Shown: one piece after another, positions 1-13,200 of the stretch
Numbering within the stretch: position 1 is the stretch's first letter
Layout: the number at the start of each line of letters is the position of its first letter
NCBI GenBank assembly: GCA_008921705.1
Contig: VFFE01008422.1
Coordinates: forward strand, 3,332,920 to 3,396,919
Source of the DNA: Burhinus oedicnemus
Lineage: Eukaryota > Chordata > Aves > Charadriiformes > Burhinidae
Reading direction: 5' to 3'
DNA length: 64,000 bases
Notes under the pieces: model-generated
Database searches by the model: none
The model's input: only the letters and a program-made list of their open reading frames with translations
What the model was told of the DNA's origin: nothing
Position numbers and translations under genes: made by a program

Positions 1-1489
1 TCTCTTCTCCAGAGATTGTTTTAATGTGTTGTATTGGGAGGGAAACAGGGTAGAAGGTTAAAGGAGCACTGATCTTGTCTTTGAGGGAAATTACATTCTT
101 CTGTTTCTATATAATGGCAGTACAAGCTAGAAAGAACACTACAGAATTGTATACTGTAATTGTAATTAAGATTCTACAGTATTTATTTCTCCCACTTTCT
201 AAAACACCTTATCTAAAGTGTCAGAGTATTAGTACATCATAACTCATAACAATACACCCATCAACCGAAAAATTACCACTCTCTGGCTGGTTTGAAAGGG
301 TCTAAGTACAGATGGAACAACTCACCTTATTTATCAAATTCTGTAAATAAGTTTCTGGGCAATAGAGGATACATACTCATCTTTCTTGTGAGTCTAGATA
401 CAAAATAATGAAGGGATTTTAATTTACTTGTGTTTTAGATCTAAACCCCGAGGGACCTTACATCTGAATGGCAGGGTTTATAAATTCTGATTAATGTTAC
501 TTCTGAGACCCTAGATGCCCAGGCTAAAGATAATAAGAGACCCTTTTTTTTTTTTTTTGTAATTCTCTTGAGAAACACAAGGAACATCAACCGTCAAGAA
601 ACCATTTAGAACAAAGTTCATATCGCAGAAGGCACTAAACTTGATTGCAACTAACTTAATCAAAGGAACAGAATCTGTAGGTAATCTCTACAGTTCTTCT
701 AAAATAATAAAAAGTTGTAGGAGCTAAAAGCTAAGAGATAACAGTCTGTGATCAGAAAGCTGTGATTACCTTATTAGTCACAAAAGTCAAGCACCTGTGG
801 TTTGTAACAGTCATGCTAATTTCTGTGCAAGTGTCTTTAGGGACTGTGAACTGTTTTCAGAAGTCCTGGCTAAAAGCTCTTAAGAGTAATTTCTGGAATG
901 GGGATTGGAGGTATGAGGACAGTCTTGTAATTAAAACGCGTGTTACTTGTAGAACTGGCAGAACATTGCTTAACTGGAAAATGTATTGTGTAGAGTTTAA
1001 AACATTCCCCTGGAACATACACAACACAAAATTTCAAACAGGATAGAAGACATAGAACAAATAATTCCAGTGAAGCCCACTGCAAGTTTACTGGAATGTT
1101 TTTCAGTTGACTAACAATTAACCTTTATTCATATTAAAGTAATCAAATGTTAACATCAATTTGCTACGGACTTTTTATAACTAAAATAATGACTAAATTT
1201 CTAAAATATTTTAAAAATAAAAATATTTAAAATAAAAATAAACCAGACAATGCAATATTTCTGTAGAGAACACTATCCCTCCGTTCCCACATGGAATTAA
1301 AAAACTGCTTAAGTATTCAAGAGGCTTGATGAATTTTATATGATTAAATTAGCAGTAAAAAGCATACCAAGCATTTTGTAAAATAGGAAGACTTAAAATT
1401 GGACAGCCAAACAGTAACTGTTGTAACTGCAAGTCTCTTCCTCCTGCTGGTCTTTGCAGTTACAAGCTTCCATTCTGTGTTATGGACTC
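1..1489. other. AT-rich non-coding DNA, no gene recognised
   Basis: No coding region, RNA gene or known repeat family was recognised here. The stretch holds a T homopolymer near 544-560 and an A/T-rich block at about 1190-1250. The short open frames, such as 762-1046 (+) and 870-1085 (-), overlap on opposite strands and look like no protein known to me. Confidence 0.6.
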
Positions 1490-1695
1490 CCTTCCTTCTG
1501 TGTGTGCCAGCATGGGAGTTTTTGACTGTTTGGCCATGGGCTGTGGGTCCACTGCAGGCCGTGCTTTTAATTAGCTGTCTATCTCCTCGGCCTCCCTGGT
1601 GCTATGCAACCTCCTCACCACCTTCTGCAGCTCAGCCAGCTGCTGCTGGAGGTCCTCCACCTGGGCACATCTTTTACAGGCAGGTGTGCTGCCTA
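1490..1695 (-). mobile_element. CR1 LINE fragment, ORF1 region
   Basis: Read on the minus strand, this piece encodes a CKRC zinc-knuckle-like start followed by the heptad-rich stretch VEDLQQQLAELQKVV and then HSTREAEEIDS, ending in a stop codon. This resembles the nucleic-acid-binding ORF1 protein of avian CR1 elements. The plus-strand CR1 at 10.2 kb has a related segment (IEDLCCQKR followed by a DQIFSETLQ-like stretch). The piece is short and interrupted and cannot make a working protein. Its order relative to the neighbouring ORF2 piece is wrong for one intact minus-strand element, so it is either a separate insertion or part of a rearrangement. The left edge is uncertain by some tens of bases. 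Confidence 0.6.
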
Positions 1696-1699
1696 TCCC

Positions 1700-1895
1700 T
1701 GTCCATGTCTCAGGTGATCAGGTCTCCCATTTCCTTCCTGAAAGAGTCCACATTGTCCCTAGTCCTTTTTTTGTCACTGACATACCTATCGAAGCTTTTC
1801 TTGTTGCCCTTGATGTCCCTGGCCACGTTTAACTCTGTCTGGGCTTTAGCTTTCCTAACCTGATCCCTGGCTGTTTGGACAGTTCCTCTGTATTC
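1700..1895 (-). mobile_element. CR1 LINE fragment, ORF2 linker between endonuclease and reverse transcriptase
   Basis: The minus-strand translation contains [18 protein letters not shown] followed by a [16 protein letters not shown]-like stretch. This matches the linker between the endonuclease and reverse transcriptase of CR1 ORF2, where the 47-kb copy has VRSCRKSIRKVKEQLELN and a DNKKGFYKYINKKK-like stretch. The plus-strand open frame 1399-1863 is antisense to this and is not a gene. On the minus strand this ORF2 piece lies upstream of the ORF1 piece at 1490-1695, the reverse of the normal order. It is a dead remnant. Confidence 0.7.
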
Positions 1896-1905
1896 CTGGG
1901 TTTGA

Positions 1906-2906
1906 TGGATGGACCATGCAGTGGATAATGAATTGGATGTGTGGGTGCACTCAAAGAGTTGTGGTCAACAGGTCGACGTCCAAGTGGCGAGCAGTGATGA
2001 GTGGTGTTCCTCAGGGGTCAGTACTGGGACTGGTACTATTGCTATCTTTGTTGGCAATATAGACAGTGAGATTGAGTGTGCTTTTAGCAAGTTTGCCAAC
2101 AACACCAAGCTGTGTGGAGCAGTTGACACGCTGGAGGAGAGGGGTGCCATCCAGAGGGACCTGGACAGGCTTGAGAATTGGGCCTGTGACAGCCTCATGA
2201 AGTTCAGTAAGGCTAAGTGCAAGGTCCTGCATGTGGGTTGGGGTAATCCCAAGCATAAATACAGGCTGGGCAGAGAACAGATTGAGAGGGACTTGGGGAA
2301 GTTGGTTGATCAACATGACCCAGCAATGTATATTTGCAGCCCAGAATGCCAACCATATCCTGGGCTGCATCAGAAGAAGCATGGCCAGCAGGCCGAGGGA
2401 GGGGATTCTGCCCCTCTACTCCTCTCTGGTGAGACCCCATGTGGAGTATTGCATCCAGCTCTGGAGCCCCCAACATAAGAAGGACATCGACCGGTTGGAG
2501 TGAGTCCAGAGGAGGGCCATGAAGATGATCAGAGGGCTGGAGCACCTCTCCAATGAAGACAGGCTGAGAGAGCTGGGGTTGTTCAGCCTGGAGAAGAGAA
2601 GGCTCTGGAGAGACCTTAGTGCAGCCTTCCAGTACTTAAAGGGGGCCTACAGAAAAGGTGGAGAGGGACTCTTTTTCAGGGAGTGTAGTGATAGGATGAG
2701 GCGTAACAGTTTTAAACTGAAAGAGGGTAGATTTCAATTAGATATTAGGAAGAAATTCTTTTCTGTGAGGGTGGTGAGACACTGGAACAGGCTGTCTAGA
2801 GAAGCCTGGTCTAGTGGGAGGTGTCCCTGGCCATGGCAGGGGGGTTGGAACTGGATGATCTTTAATGTCCCTTCCAACTGTAACCATTCCATGATTCTAT
2901 GATGAT
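1906..2906 (+). mobile_element. CR1 LINE, 5'-truncated, C-terminal RT and 3' end
   Basis: This is the 3' kilobase of a plus-strand CR1. It starts inside the RT palm, at the region normally encoding [10 protein letters not shown], and runs to the CR1 3' tail (ATGATTCTATGATG at the end). The frame is broken several times. The RT motif C that normally reads FADDTK is FANNTK here, at about 2082-2100, so both catalytic aspartates are lost. The downstream thumb and C-terminal parts ([50 protein letters not shown]) lie in shifting frames between 2150 and 2810. The amino-acid pattern ([18 protein letters not shown]) is closer to the older element at 34.2 kb than to the 33- or 47-kb copies. Confidence 0.93.
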
Positions 2907-5443
2907 GACATTATGTCAATATTTTCTGTGGCCTTGCAGCTGCGTGCCAGTCTATGATTCTTGGAGAATTAAAGAGAGATTTGATGGATTTTGAGACCCA
3001 GGAGAGAGTCTGAATACAACTGTCGTGACAAGAGCATGGTTCAACATATGGCTGTATCCACCTTTTCCTTCAAAAATGTCTGTTAGACATATGCTCTGCT
3101 TGAAAAATGGCTTGGAGCTACCAAAGATACAACAATAATCAATGGAAAGAAAAAGATGAAGGGATACCTGAAAGCAGATGGTGCATACAACAGGAGAGAG
3201 GCAGTCCTGAGGAGAATTATGAATATCAAAATGTTTAAGACTAAGTGGTTTAATGCTTAAAATGGCGTTCAAGTGTCACTAGATGAAAAAATCATTGAAT
3301 AAACTGATTTAATCTTGTAGAAGAAAGTGTTCTGCAGCACTACTAAACAGATTTTTTTAAATAGCTGCTTAAAACCCTGTTTTCTGTAAGTTACCACATA
3401 CAAACATAGCTAGTAAATAGTCCACTAAAAATGTACAGAAATGTTTTAATTATTAGACAGTTTTTTGTGTGGCTCATCTAGGGCATGGTTTGTAAAGTTG
3501 TATTTGTGGGGAGGTCCTGCTTTCTGTAAACTGAGCTCATGTGTACATCAAGTGGTATGCGTCTTTCTTTCAAGGGTATTTATGTCAAGAATACTTTGTA
3601 ATCTCAATACCTGTGCTTTTCTAACATGCATCTCCCATCTCCTGCTTAAGTCCTATCCCTAGGATATAATTCGGAATTTACCCCATTGCTTCCTGCCACA
3701 AAACATTAAATGAGTTATCTTACTGCTTCACCTCTGCAAATTTAAAGTAAAAGAAAGTAACTGCACTGTGAGCATGGTATTTGTTTGAAGAAAGTGAAAA
3801 GACTCTTCCTTAGGACAAAAAAAAATAATTTATCCAGCTATAACAGAATTGCAATGAACTTCAGCATCTACTTATTAACTATGGTGACTGGATGAATCTT
3901 ATTCACTGTCTTTACTCTTACTTTGTCTATCTTGCTTTGTCCGGAAGCAAGATAGCTATAGCTTACCAAAATATTTCTGATTACTTCTTGTACATGAAGA
4001 ATAAAGGAAGGTTTGCTTGAAGTTTCTTGACTCATTAGTGATTTTGCAGATTTTGAAGTATTCAACATCCTCACAGATAATCTGCCTTAGGGCTCCGACC
4101 CAGCTGGACATAGAATGAGAGCCAATGATGAAAGAAGCAAGTCCTTTTTTCCTGAAGGCTTAGCGAATAAATGAGGTGAAGTGAGCTTCAGAACTACAAC
4201 AATTTCATATCCCCTCTACAAATGGTACTAATTAGCCCCACTGTCATACTTTCTCCAAGTGCAGACCGAAAATTAGGTATGGGTACGATTTTAATAACCT
4301 TTTCTTCTACAGAAGGGCTTAATCCCAGCCCAGGTTGAGACCATGTTGCTGCTATAATCTGGATTGATAAAGAACTTTAGTGTGGGATATATTCAGTTGT
4401 GTCAATCTAATTCAGAAAATACATTTTTTCTGACTTTTCAGATGGGAATTTACCATTTACTTCTTCAGGACATTAATGCCTCTTGACTCTTTGATTTAAT
4501 AAAGATTGTAAGAACAAATTTAGTCTTGTATGTATGCCTGTAGCAGGAACCTCATATTTAAAATAAAAATATCAGGGGAGGATTTCTGAGGAACAGAAAA
4601 TGTTAGAAGCAAAGTTTCATTACCATTTGTTTTCTTTTATGGATGTATCTATGGCTTAAGATTGTTGCTTTTTTTGGGCTTGAAATTGTTGATTTCATGT
4701 GTGTGTTATTCATTTATACATATATTTATACTTATACATATATATATTTATTATAATGTGTGTATTTATATACAAGGTACTTCAATAGTTAACTTTTAAA
4801 TTGTAAAGACTTAGATTAAATATAGTATGTTCACATGAGACTTTATTGTTCTGTCACAACAAACAGATTTTGGAACTATATTCTGAACTGGGTTTATTCA
4901 AGCTTGTCCAGTCTATCTTAATATCAATAAAAGGCTACTATAAAGTTGAAGATCTATAAGAGGTTTTCTAAAGAATTTGAACTGAACTTAAATTGTCATT
5001 TTATTTTACAAGTGACTGTTCAATATTTATTAAACTTAAATGCATAAATACTCTTACATTGTGTAAGGAGAACATTCTGTGTAATGAAAATCCAGGGTTA
5101 AACAGACTGTCATATAGAAGTTAAAATACGGACTGTTAATCAGCTGTCATTTCATTGTACTATTCACACAAACTGCAGCCTGGACATGGCAATTAATACA
5201 GTTGAGCAACAGAAACTGTCGAATTGCTTTATGTCCTTGTTCATTCCTGCTGTTTTCCTGTGTCAGTAATGCTCCAGGGGATGAAAATGAATCTGTTCCT
5301 TTCCTCTCTGGCACTTGCTGCTGTTTCCACATGCTTTATGGTGTGGAGATCAAATACACCATTCTCTATGCTAAGGTTTGTAATTAGTTTTTTAATGAGT
5401 ATCCACATTTCTGCACAATTTTCTTTTTGACAGACTTGTGTGG
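2907..5443. other. AT-rich non-coding DNA
   Basis: No gene or repeat family was recognised. A run of TATA/TTTATA-type low-complexity sequence lies at about 4715-4765. Open frames here are short and without recognisable protein features. Confidence 0.6.
4715..4765. repeat. AT-rich simple repeat
   Basis: This is an impure TATA/TTTATA microsatellite-like stretch, including a TATATATATTTATTA-type core. No longer unit is visible. Confidence 0.7.
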
Positions 5444-5916
5444 TGTGGGGCAGGATTTGACTGGCCTCAGAAAAAGTCCTACTGCTGTTCAGCTGATGGA
5501 AGGAAATGTGTTGGACCTTGTTGGCCACAGGCCTTGGGTAGATTAAGATAAGAGCTGTACCCTAGAAGAATAGGGAGTACTGATTCTGTGTGTAGATAAA
5601 GATTAGGCAGCTGTCTCATGACTGAGAAACTATTGTTCTGCACAGGGAAGACTGTTACAGCTAAGGAAAGCAAATGTTTAGAAGATTGTATTAGTGGCAA
5701 CCAATTAGCAGTTAACACAGGAGATGAGTATGAACCAATCAGTTTGTAATATGTGTCGAAGGCACCAATCGATTTGAAATACATTGCCTTCTGATCTGTA
5801 TAAATACTTGTGGATAGTCCTAATAAACTCGACATTTAGCTTGCATCAAGCTGCGTCCCGTCTCTCAATCACGGCAGTGTGGGATTTAGGAAATAGGCCT
5901 GGATAGCTGTCCCACA
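5444..5916 (+). mobile_element. Endogenous retrovirus LTR, probably solo
   Basis: The proposed ends form an imperfect terminal inverted repeat: TGTGGGGCAG at the left and CTGTCCCACA at the right, whose reverse complement is TGTGGGACAG (9 of 10 match). Inside, in promoter order, are three CCAAT boxes at 5701, 5735 and 5765, a TATA box (TATAAATA, 5799-5806) and a poly(A) signal (AATAAA, 5822-5827). A C/T-rich U5-like segment then runs to the end. This is the U3-R-U5 layout of a retroviral LTR. No gag/pol/env sequence, primer-binding site or second LTR is visible nearby, so it is most likely solo. I could not find a matching target-site duplication, so the exact edges, and the TG/CA choice at the left where several TGs are available, are provisional. 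Confidence 0.75.
5701..5827 (+). promoter_or_regulatory. LTR promoter block: 3x CCAAT, TATA box, poly(A) signal
   Basis: CCAAT pentamers start at 5701, 5735 and 5765, about 30 bp apart. A TATA box follows at 5799 and an AATAAA at 5822. The order and spacing are those expected of a retroviral U3/R boundary. Whether the promoter is active now cannot be judged from sequence. Confidence 0.6.
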
Positions 5917-8900
5917 AACATACAGTGTTTCCTTCCGATAGCGATGGAAACTGGTGATTTTCCTTTTCATAGGTAGTGGAGTGTTTTCACCAAGTGTCCA
6001 TAGTTGTTTGACTAATTTATTTTCAAAAGCCATAATTTTTCTCTTTTTTCCACTAGCATTACCTTTTGAGCATTCTCATTCTGCTCTGGTGTGGTATTTT
6101 TTTCTCTCCTAAATATTGCTGAGGCCTCGATGTTGTGAGGCCTATCTAGTCTCTGCTACTACTGTTGGCTTTACAGACTTAGAAAGGTTAATTAGCGTAT
6201 CTTCCTGATGATTTTCTAACGTAACATTGGCTGTCCTTGGATTTCAAGGGCATTTGTTTTGTCATGACTGAGTTTGAACCAGGTGTGGCACGCTATTTTT
6301 ACACATTATTTGGGGTTTTGTGAAAGTGTTGCTCAGTATTGTAGCATATAGCTCTTCTAGACTGATTATCTAGAATGTCAAGATATTGCTCATCTTGAAT
6401 AGCATTCAAGTGTTTTGCTGGCATGATCATTCAAATTATGGGGCAAAAAAAGAATAAAAAGAACACATAGCAGCTTTTCACATCCTGCATACACATCCAT
6501 GCCATTTGGTTTTCTGTTTAGCCTTACAAAACTCTTTGTCTAACTTTAGGTGGCATTAGTAATTTTTGCTGCTAGAAATGCCGAATCACACTGTCTCTTG
6601 CACTGCTCTTTTTTTTCTGCTATTGCAGTTTGCTTTCAGTTTCTTTCCCCTATGATAAAGCCTTAAAATATGTTTTTCAGTTCAAATCAGAATTTCTTTT
6701 TTTTTTTCCCTCCATTTTCTGTATTGTTTTCTATTTCACTGATCTTTCACATTTTTTTTTATTTTATTTTATCTTGTATTGCCAACACAAGGACTGTGGC
6801 CTACCAGTGTAGGTTTCTTCATGTAGGTAACATTTTTTTAAACACTTCCCAAGTTTTACTTTTTTACATTTACATTTTTTTTTCCAGAGATTGGGTGACA
6901 TCCATGTCCCTCTGTGCAAATTTTCTAGGTCATTTGTGAAAAAGCTACTTCAAACACCAAGTATATTTCTATGGCTCTTCCTCAACTTTGATAAGCTTCG
7001 GGTTCTTTCTCTGTTGTTCTTTCCGTTCATGAGTCATCATGTTATGGTTTGCATTTTTTGCCTTTAAAATCAGATGGCTGTCTTTTCCTTGTCACTATAT
7101 TATTTTGTTTGCTCAAAGCACTATGTGACTGTTGCATGTTGCTAACAGTCTGTTTTGGAATCTGGGTGTGTGCTACATCCATTGAACTAGATTTTCAGTC
7201 AGTGAATTTCCGTGAAGTGTGCCATGGTGAGGGCTCTTCACCTTACATGCTATTATCACCATTGCCAAAGCAGACCTTTTTTTTGCTTGAAATCCTTCCA
7301 ATTACCATGTTTCAGATTGATCTCATTGATGTTAAGGATGTCAAGTGGGTAACTGTCTGCTTCCATCATGATTTTTGAGAAGTGACATATTCCTATTATA
7401 TTCCAATGACAAAAATTAGACTGGTTTATTTCTATCAGCCCTAGATTTTTTGGGAACTCAGCTTACATCAGATTTTAATACAGAATGAGGTTCCAAGAAT
7501 GTTCTCTGCAAAACAACCATTTTACTGAAATCTTAGCTTAGTCTTTTTTCTCTAGCTGTTATTTCTATGAGGTTAAGTAGTCCTGCTGTTACATTATTGG
7601 GCTTGAAATGGGCAACTGTAGTAAAACAGATATGTTCTTAAGGAGCTGCAGTTTTGTCAAAACGGGAAATGCGCCTTCTGTATTAGAATGAATATCTAAC
7701 AGATGATGGAGGACTAAGAGAAAGAAGATAACTGAGATAAAAATAAGAGCCTGAACTGTGCTCTCTTAGGGTATATTTTTAGTATGGACTTATCAGAGAG
7801 CCAGGAGTTGGCTTAAAATGCATCTGTAGAAGTCAGTAGATGAATTTCACCTACTGGACTGTGAGCATGAAAGCAATGGAAGATGGTTTTCTAATCTAAA
7901 ATGTTCAAAATAACTTTTTTGTCCTTTATATAGAAAATTTAAGGTTGTTCTATTTCTGTTGTAGGGGAAGGTATGCTAAAAAATGAGAAAGACTTTTGTT
8001 TTCATCAAGCAACATGCCCTCTTTAAATTAGAGTTTCCCAAAGACAACTATTTCCCGTGCTGAAAATAATGAAGAGGAGCTGACATACTTTCTAGTTTCC
8101 AGCTCAGTTGGAACAAGGTCATGTTCCTTTCTATTTCTGCAAAAATTATTTTCCAAATTCATTTTACTCTGAATTGAAAATGGATTGATATTTAGGTGAA
8201 GTTCAATCAGTGTTAAGAGTGTAGTGTTAATAACTTTGATGCGCATTATTGGATTACAGAATGTAATAACATTTTCTTTAGTTATTCAAATGATTTTTCA
8301 CCATAGTTCAGAATATTTCCAATCAGACTTTTATAGCTACTGAGGTCCTGGGTCAGCTACTTACAGTACTTAGCTGAAAGAGGAGAATTTCTGATGACCT
8401 CTCATGATTAAAAGCATGAAAAAAGCCCATTCAAAATGTCTCTAATTTCTTCCTTTAATTACACGGATTTTTTTTCTTAGTTATCAGTTCTAATACATGA
8501 CTCAATCTGTTCCACTCTTGAATGTTTCTGGGAGGTTCGAGAAATGATTTGCCTGTCTTCACAAGAACAGGTTAAAGTACTGGAAGAAAAGCAATACGAA
8601 GTTTATAAGAAAACCTTTCCTAGTTTTGCAGCATTATCAATCAGATGTTTTACTTGAAGAGAACAAACTAAATAGAGAAAATTGGATTGTCAAGATCAAA
8701 AAAAAAGACAGAATCACTTCTGTTAATAAGTATAGCATCTGCAATTCTGCTAACTACGGTAAAATAAGAATGATTAATTCTTATGCTTCAGAACATAAAC
8801 TGATTGGTTTAAGTTGGATGGAATTTTCTCCATTTTATTTTGGTGTAACTTTCAAAGACACTTAAATTGTTGGAAATTTTTATACTGGTGTATATATTGA

Positions 8901-10224
8901 GTAGCAAGACGTCTGTACATGCAAGAGCTTAGATCAAATGAAATTAATAGTTTTAGGAAAAGATTTTTCATATTTAAGTAATATTGATACTTAGTTAATT
9001 AAAATACATACAGTTTTAAAACGTAGTATATATCTAGAAGCATCCCTGTTCCAGTGTTAGGCACACTGTATTTGGAAAAAGCAGTTTCTAAAAGTACTCT
9101 TAATTAGTAGAAATTATTAGTAGATTTTTTTTTTTTTTTTAGGGATTGAAGAAATTTCATATGCTTGGAAAATAAGAATAGGTAAAAGGATACTTCTGGG
9201 AGTTAACTAATAGCAAATCTATCTTTTCTTCCTAGTGAAATGCAAGAGATACTTAGCCTCTGTGCACATAAGGGGCAACACATTTGTTAACAGTACGAAA
9301 TATTGATCTTTAAAGATCAGATTAAACCAGATAAACTTGACTTATTTGTTTGTACTGCAGAAATTAAAGATGAAACAGTAAATGGAGGATGTTCAGACTG
9401 TAGTAAAACATTTGGTTCAACATTTCTTGATTTTTATTTCAATCATTAGTTTGAATGGACTTAAAAAGGACTGTTTTCGTAATATGCTTACATTCTTTTT
9501 CTGTCCTTTATAAAATTTCTAGTATATGGGTCTCTGGTTCCATGTCCCATGGACCAATATAAGATTGTATTCAGGGTACAATTACTTTGGACTACATGAA
9601 TTCATTCATTGCATTGTAACTGCAACTCTTAATTGACACCCGTAACTATAATTTGGCTATGTTACTCAAAAGCATAAATCAAACCACCATAAAACTACAG
9701 TAGCTATGCGTATAAGCAATTCTCCTAGCTCTCACTGCATTATTATGAAGTTTAAATTTTCAGAATCACTTTCTCAATTCTGAACACCTATGTTGAAAGG
9801 AGAGAAGTTGAAAACTGGAGCTGTTTTACAATAATGTCACTTAGTGTAACTACCATGTATTGTATTTGATTTTTCTTAGAGGATGGAAGCATAATGTGAA
9901 GACACTAAATGTCTCTTTCTACATTCTCAGAGAAAAAAAGCGGGAGACAGTGGGTTCACAACTCTAGCACTCATTGACGTAAACGTGTGGTGAGTCAGGC
10001 CTCTAAGTGAAATCTGGACTTCAAATATTTTACAGGTAGTTCTGCCACAGGCAGAGTTCTTTTCCAGTGGCTAAAGACATACTGTAAGAAACTATTTATG
10101 AAAGGATATGATCTACCAGAATATGCCTCCACTGACTTCCAGATCTGCTTAAAGAGTTGAAGAAACATTTGTACCAAATGACAGGAAGATTTTATATAGC
10201 TGATGCTGAGCCTTTCAAAGTCTA
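5917..10224. other. AT-rich non-coding DNA
   Basis: No gene, RNA gene or known repeat family was recognised. T-rich stretches occur at about 6690-6780 and 9126-9141. Short open frames such as 8626-8865 show no family features. Confidence 0.55.
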
Positions 10225-13200
10225 GGTGGTCTGGAATAAGCCCATGCAGGCTGGAGATTGACTGGCTGAATATCACCTGCAGTATAGGACCAGGGGATGG
10301 TCTCCTAGCCTGCATGGAGTGTGCAGTTATTGAGGATCTGTGTTGCCAAAAAAGGAGCTGTGGGAGCACATCAGCAGATTGTGTAGCACCAGTGATGACA
10401 AGAAAGAGGTTGACCAGATCTTCTCTGAGACTCTGCAGCTTTAAAAGCCTGAACCTCTAATTGTACGAAGGGAGGGGGAGACAGTGTCTGAAAGCTGAAG
10501 GCTAAAAGCTGGTGACTTCTGGCACCAAGGCAAGAATTCCTGCTCCACCTGAAGATTCGCAACTATAGAAAAGATTCAGTGCCCTCCTAGCAGATGAGGG
10601 CCTGGGAGCTCGGTCAAATGAAACATCCATGCTGGCTGAGCCTCAGCCATGGAGGAACAGCAGAAGGAAGCAGTGAGCGTTAGTAATGGAAGACTCCTTG
10701 CTGGAGGAGACATAAGCCCCCATCTGACAACCTGTTTTCTGGGGACATTTAGTGTTTGCTGGGACTTATATTTGGGATGTTGTTGAAAGGCTTGTTTGAC
10801 CCTCACATTCTTATCCTCTGCTATCCTTCCACATGGGCACCAACAATACTGCCTGGAGAGATCGGGAATGTATTGTGTGATTACATGGCTCTGGGAACAG
10901 TGGTCAAGGCATGAGGGGCCCAGGTAGTTTTCTCTTTGATCACAATCCTGCCAGTGACAGGAAAAGACCTAAGGAGGAGCAGATGGATCCCACAGGTCAA
11001 CAATTGATTGCACAACTGATGTTAACTACAGGGTTTTGGCATCTGTGACCATGGAACGCTCTTTCAGGATCATGGACTGCTTGGAGGACATGGGATCCAC
11101 TTGACTAATTGGGAAAAATTCATCTTTGCGAACAGGATGTTCAGCCTGTTAAGGAGAGCTTTAAACTAGGAATGATGGGGAGACAGAGGATGACCAAAAG
11201 TCAAGTGAGGAAGCGTTATACCAGGTTAAGCATGCAAAGGGTGTAGGGTCATATGACGATTTGTAACCAACAAAACAGGGCTGAAGTCGGGTCATCCCAT
11301 GTCCTATATGCACAGGACAGTGCATACAGGACAGAGTTTTGGCAAAAGCTCTCATACCTTTTATGGGAAACGAGCATGACTAAGTGCCTGTACACTGATA
11401 CACACAACATAAGGAACAGATAGGGGAAATTAGAGGTCTGTGTGCAGTTGCAGGGCTGCAATCTCATTGGGATCACAGGCATATGATGGGATGGCTCATG
11501 ACTGGAGTGCTGCAATAGAAGGATACAGGCTCTTTAGGAAAAACAGACTGAGTAGGAAGAGAGGGGGAGTTGCCCTTTATGTGAGAGCAGCGGGAATGCA
11601 TGGAGCTCTGCCTTGGAATGGGTGTAGAGTGAACTAAGAGCTTATGGGTCAGGATCAGCAGGCTGACCAACAGGGATAATTTTTGGGTGTCTGTTACAGG
11701 CTGCCTAATCAGGGAGCACAATTAGATAAGGCCCCTTTCAGAGAACTAGAATAAGCTTCACATTCATAGGCCCTGCACCTCATCAGACACTTTAACAATC
11801 ACAATATCTGCTAGGAGAGCAATACTGCAGGACACATCCATGAGGTTTCTGGAGTGCATTAAAAACAGTTTCCTGACATAAGATTGAGAACCTGATGAGG
11901 GGTGATGCTCTGCTAGACCTGATTTATATAAGCAAGGAAGAACCTGCTTGGGGATGTGAAGTTCAGGTGCAGCCTTGGCTACAGTGACCATGAGGTGACA
12001 GCATTTAGGATCCTAAGAGCAGTGAACAAAGCAGAACTCATGATCATAACTGTGGACTTCAGAAGAGCAGACTTTGGCCTGTTCAGGAATCTGCTTCAAA
12101 GAATCCTGTGGGATATGTTTCCGGAGAGAAGAGGGCTCTAGGACAATCAGTTGATTTTCAAGGATCAACTCTTCCAAGCTCAAGAATGGTCCATCCCAAT
12201 AAGCAGAAAATGAAGCAAAAGTGGCAAGAAGTGAATAAACAAACCGCTCCTGACAAAGCTCAGATGTAAAAAATACTAGAGGTGGAAATGGACAAAACTG
12301 ACCTGGGAAGAATATACAGATGCACACTGGGACATGGTTAGGAAAACAAAGCCCACCTGGAATCAAGTCTGCCAAGAGACATGAAGGGAAGCAAGAAAGT
12401 TTTCTGCAAGTATATCAGCAGCAACAGGAAGACTAAGGAAAATGTTAGTCTGCTGCTGAATAGGGCAGGGGATCTCATGACAAAGGACACAGAAAAAGCT
12501 GAAGTGAGTAATGCTGTCTTGACCTCTGTCTTTTAGCAAGACCAACCTTCAGGAATCCCAAGGCAGTATGGAGCATGTAAGACTTACCCTCAGTGCAGAG
12601 AGGATCAGGTTAGGGAACATTTAAATAAACTGAATATACACAAGTCTGTGGAACCTGACAGGATGTGCCCATGAGTGCCGAGGAAGAACACGAATATCAC
12701 TGATACCTGTAAGAAGGGTGAGAAGCAGGATACAGGAAAGTACAGGCCAGTCAGCCTCACCTCAATCCCTGTGAAGGTAATGGTGGAAGTCCTCCTGGAA
12801 ACCATTTCAAAACGCGTGAAGGACAGGAAGTTGATCAGTAGTCAGCACGGATTTATGAAGGGGAAATCATGCTTAACCAAACTGATAACCTTCTATGCTA
12901 AAATAAATGGCTTGGTGGATGAGGAGAGAGCAGTGAATGTTGGTTACCCTGACTTCAGCAAGGCTTTCAACACTGTCTCCCATACTATCCTCATAGACAG
13001 ACTGATACAGTCCATGTAAGTGGACAGTGAGTTGGATTAAAAGCTAGCTGAATTGCTAGGCTGAAGAGTTGTGCTCAGTGATATGAATTCCAAGTGACAA
13101 CCAGTCACTAGTGGTGTACTCCAGGGGTCAATATCAGGGCCAATACTGTTTAACATCTTCATTAATGACCTGGATTCTGGATGGAGGACACTCTCAGCAA

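Noticed and set aside
1399..1863. 154-codon plus-strand open frame considered as a host membrane protein
   Set aside because: The opposite strand encodes CR1 ORF1 and ORF2 pieces over the same interval, so this frame is a shadow.
5224..5430. Overlapping short hydrophobic open frames near 5.2-5.4 kb
   Set aside because: Two plus-strand frames and a minus-strand frame overlap, none with recognisable motifs. This is typical of AT-rich noise.
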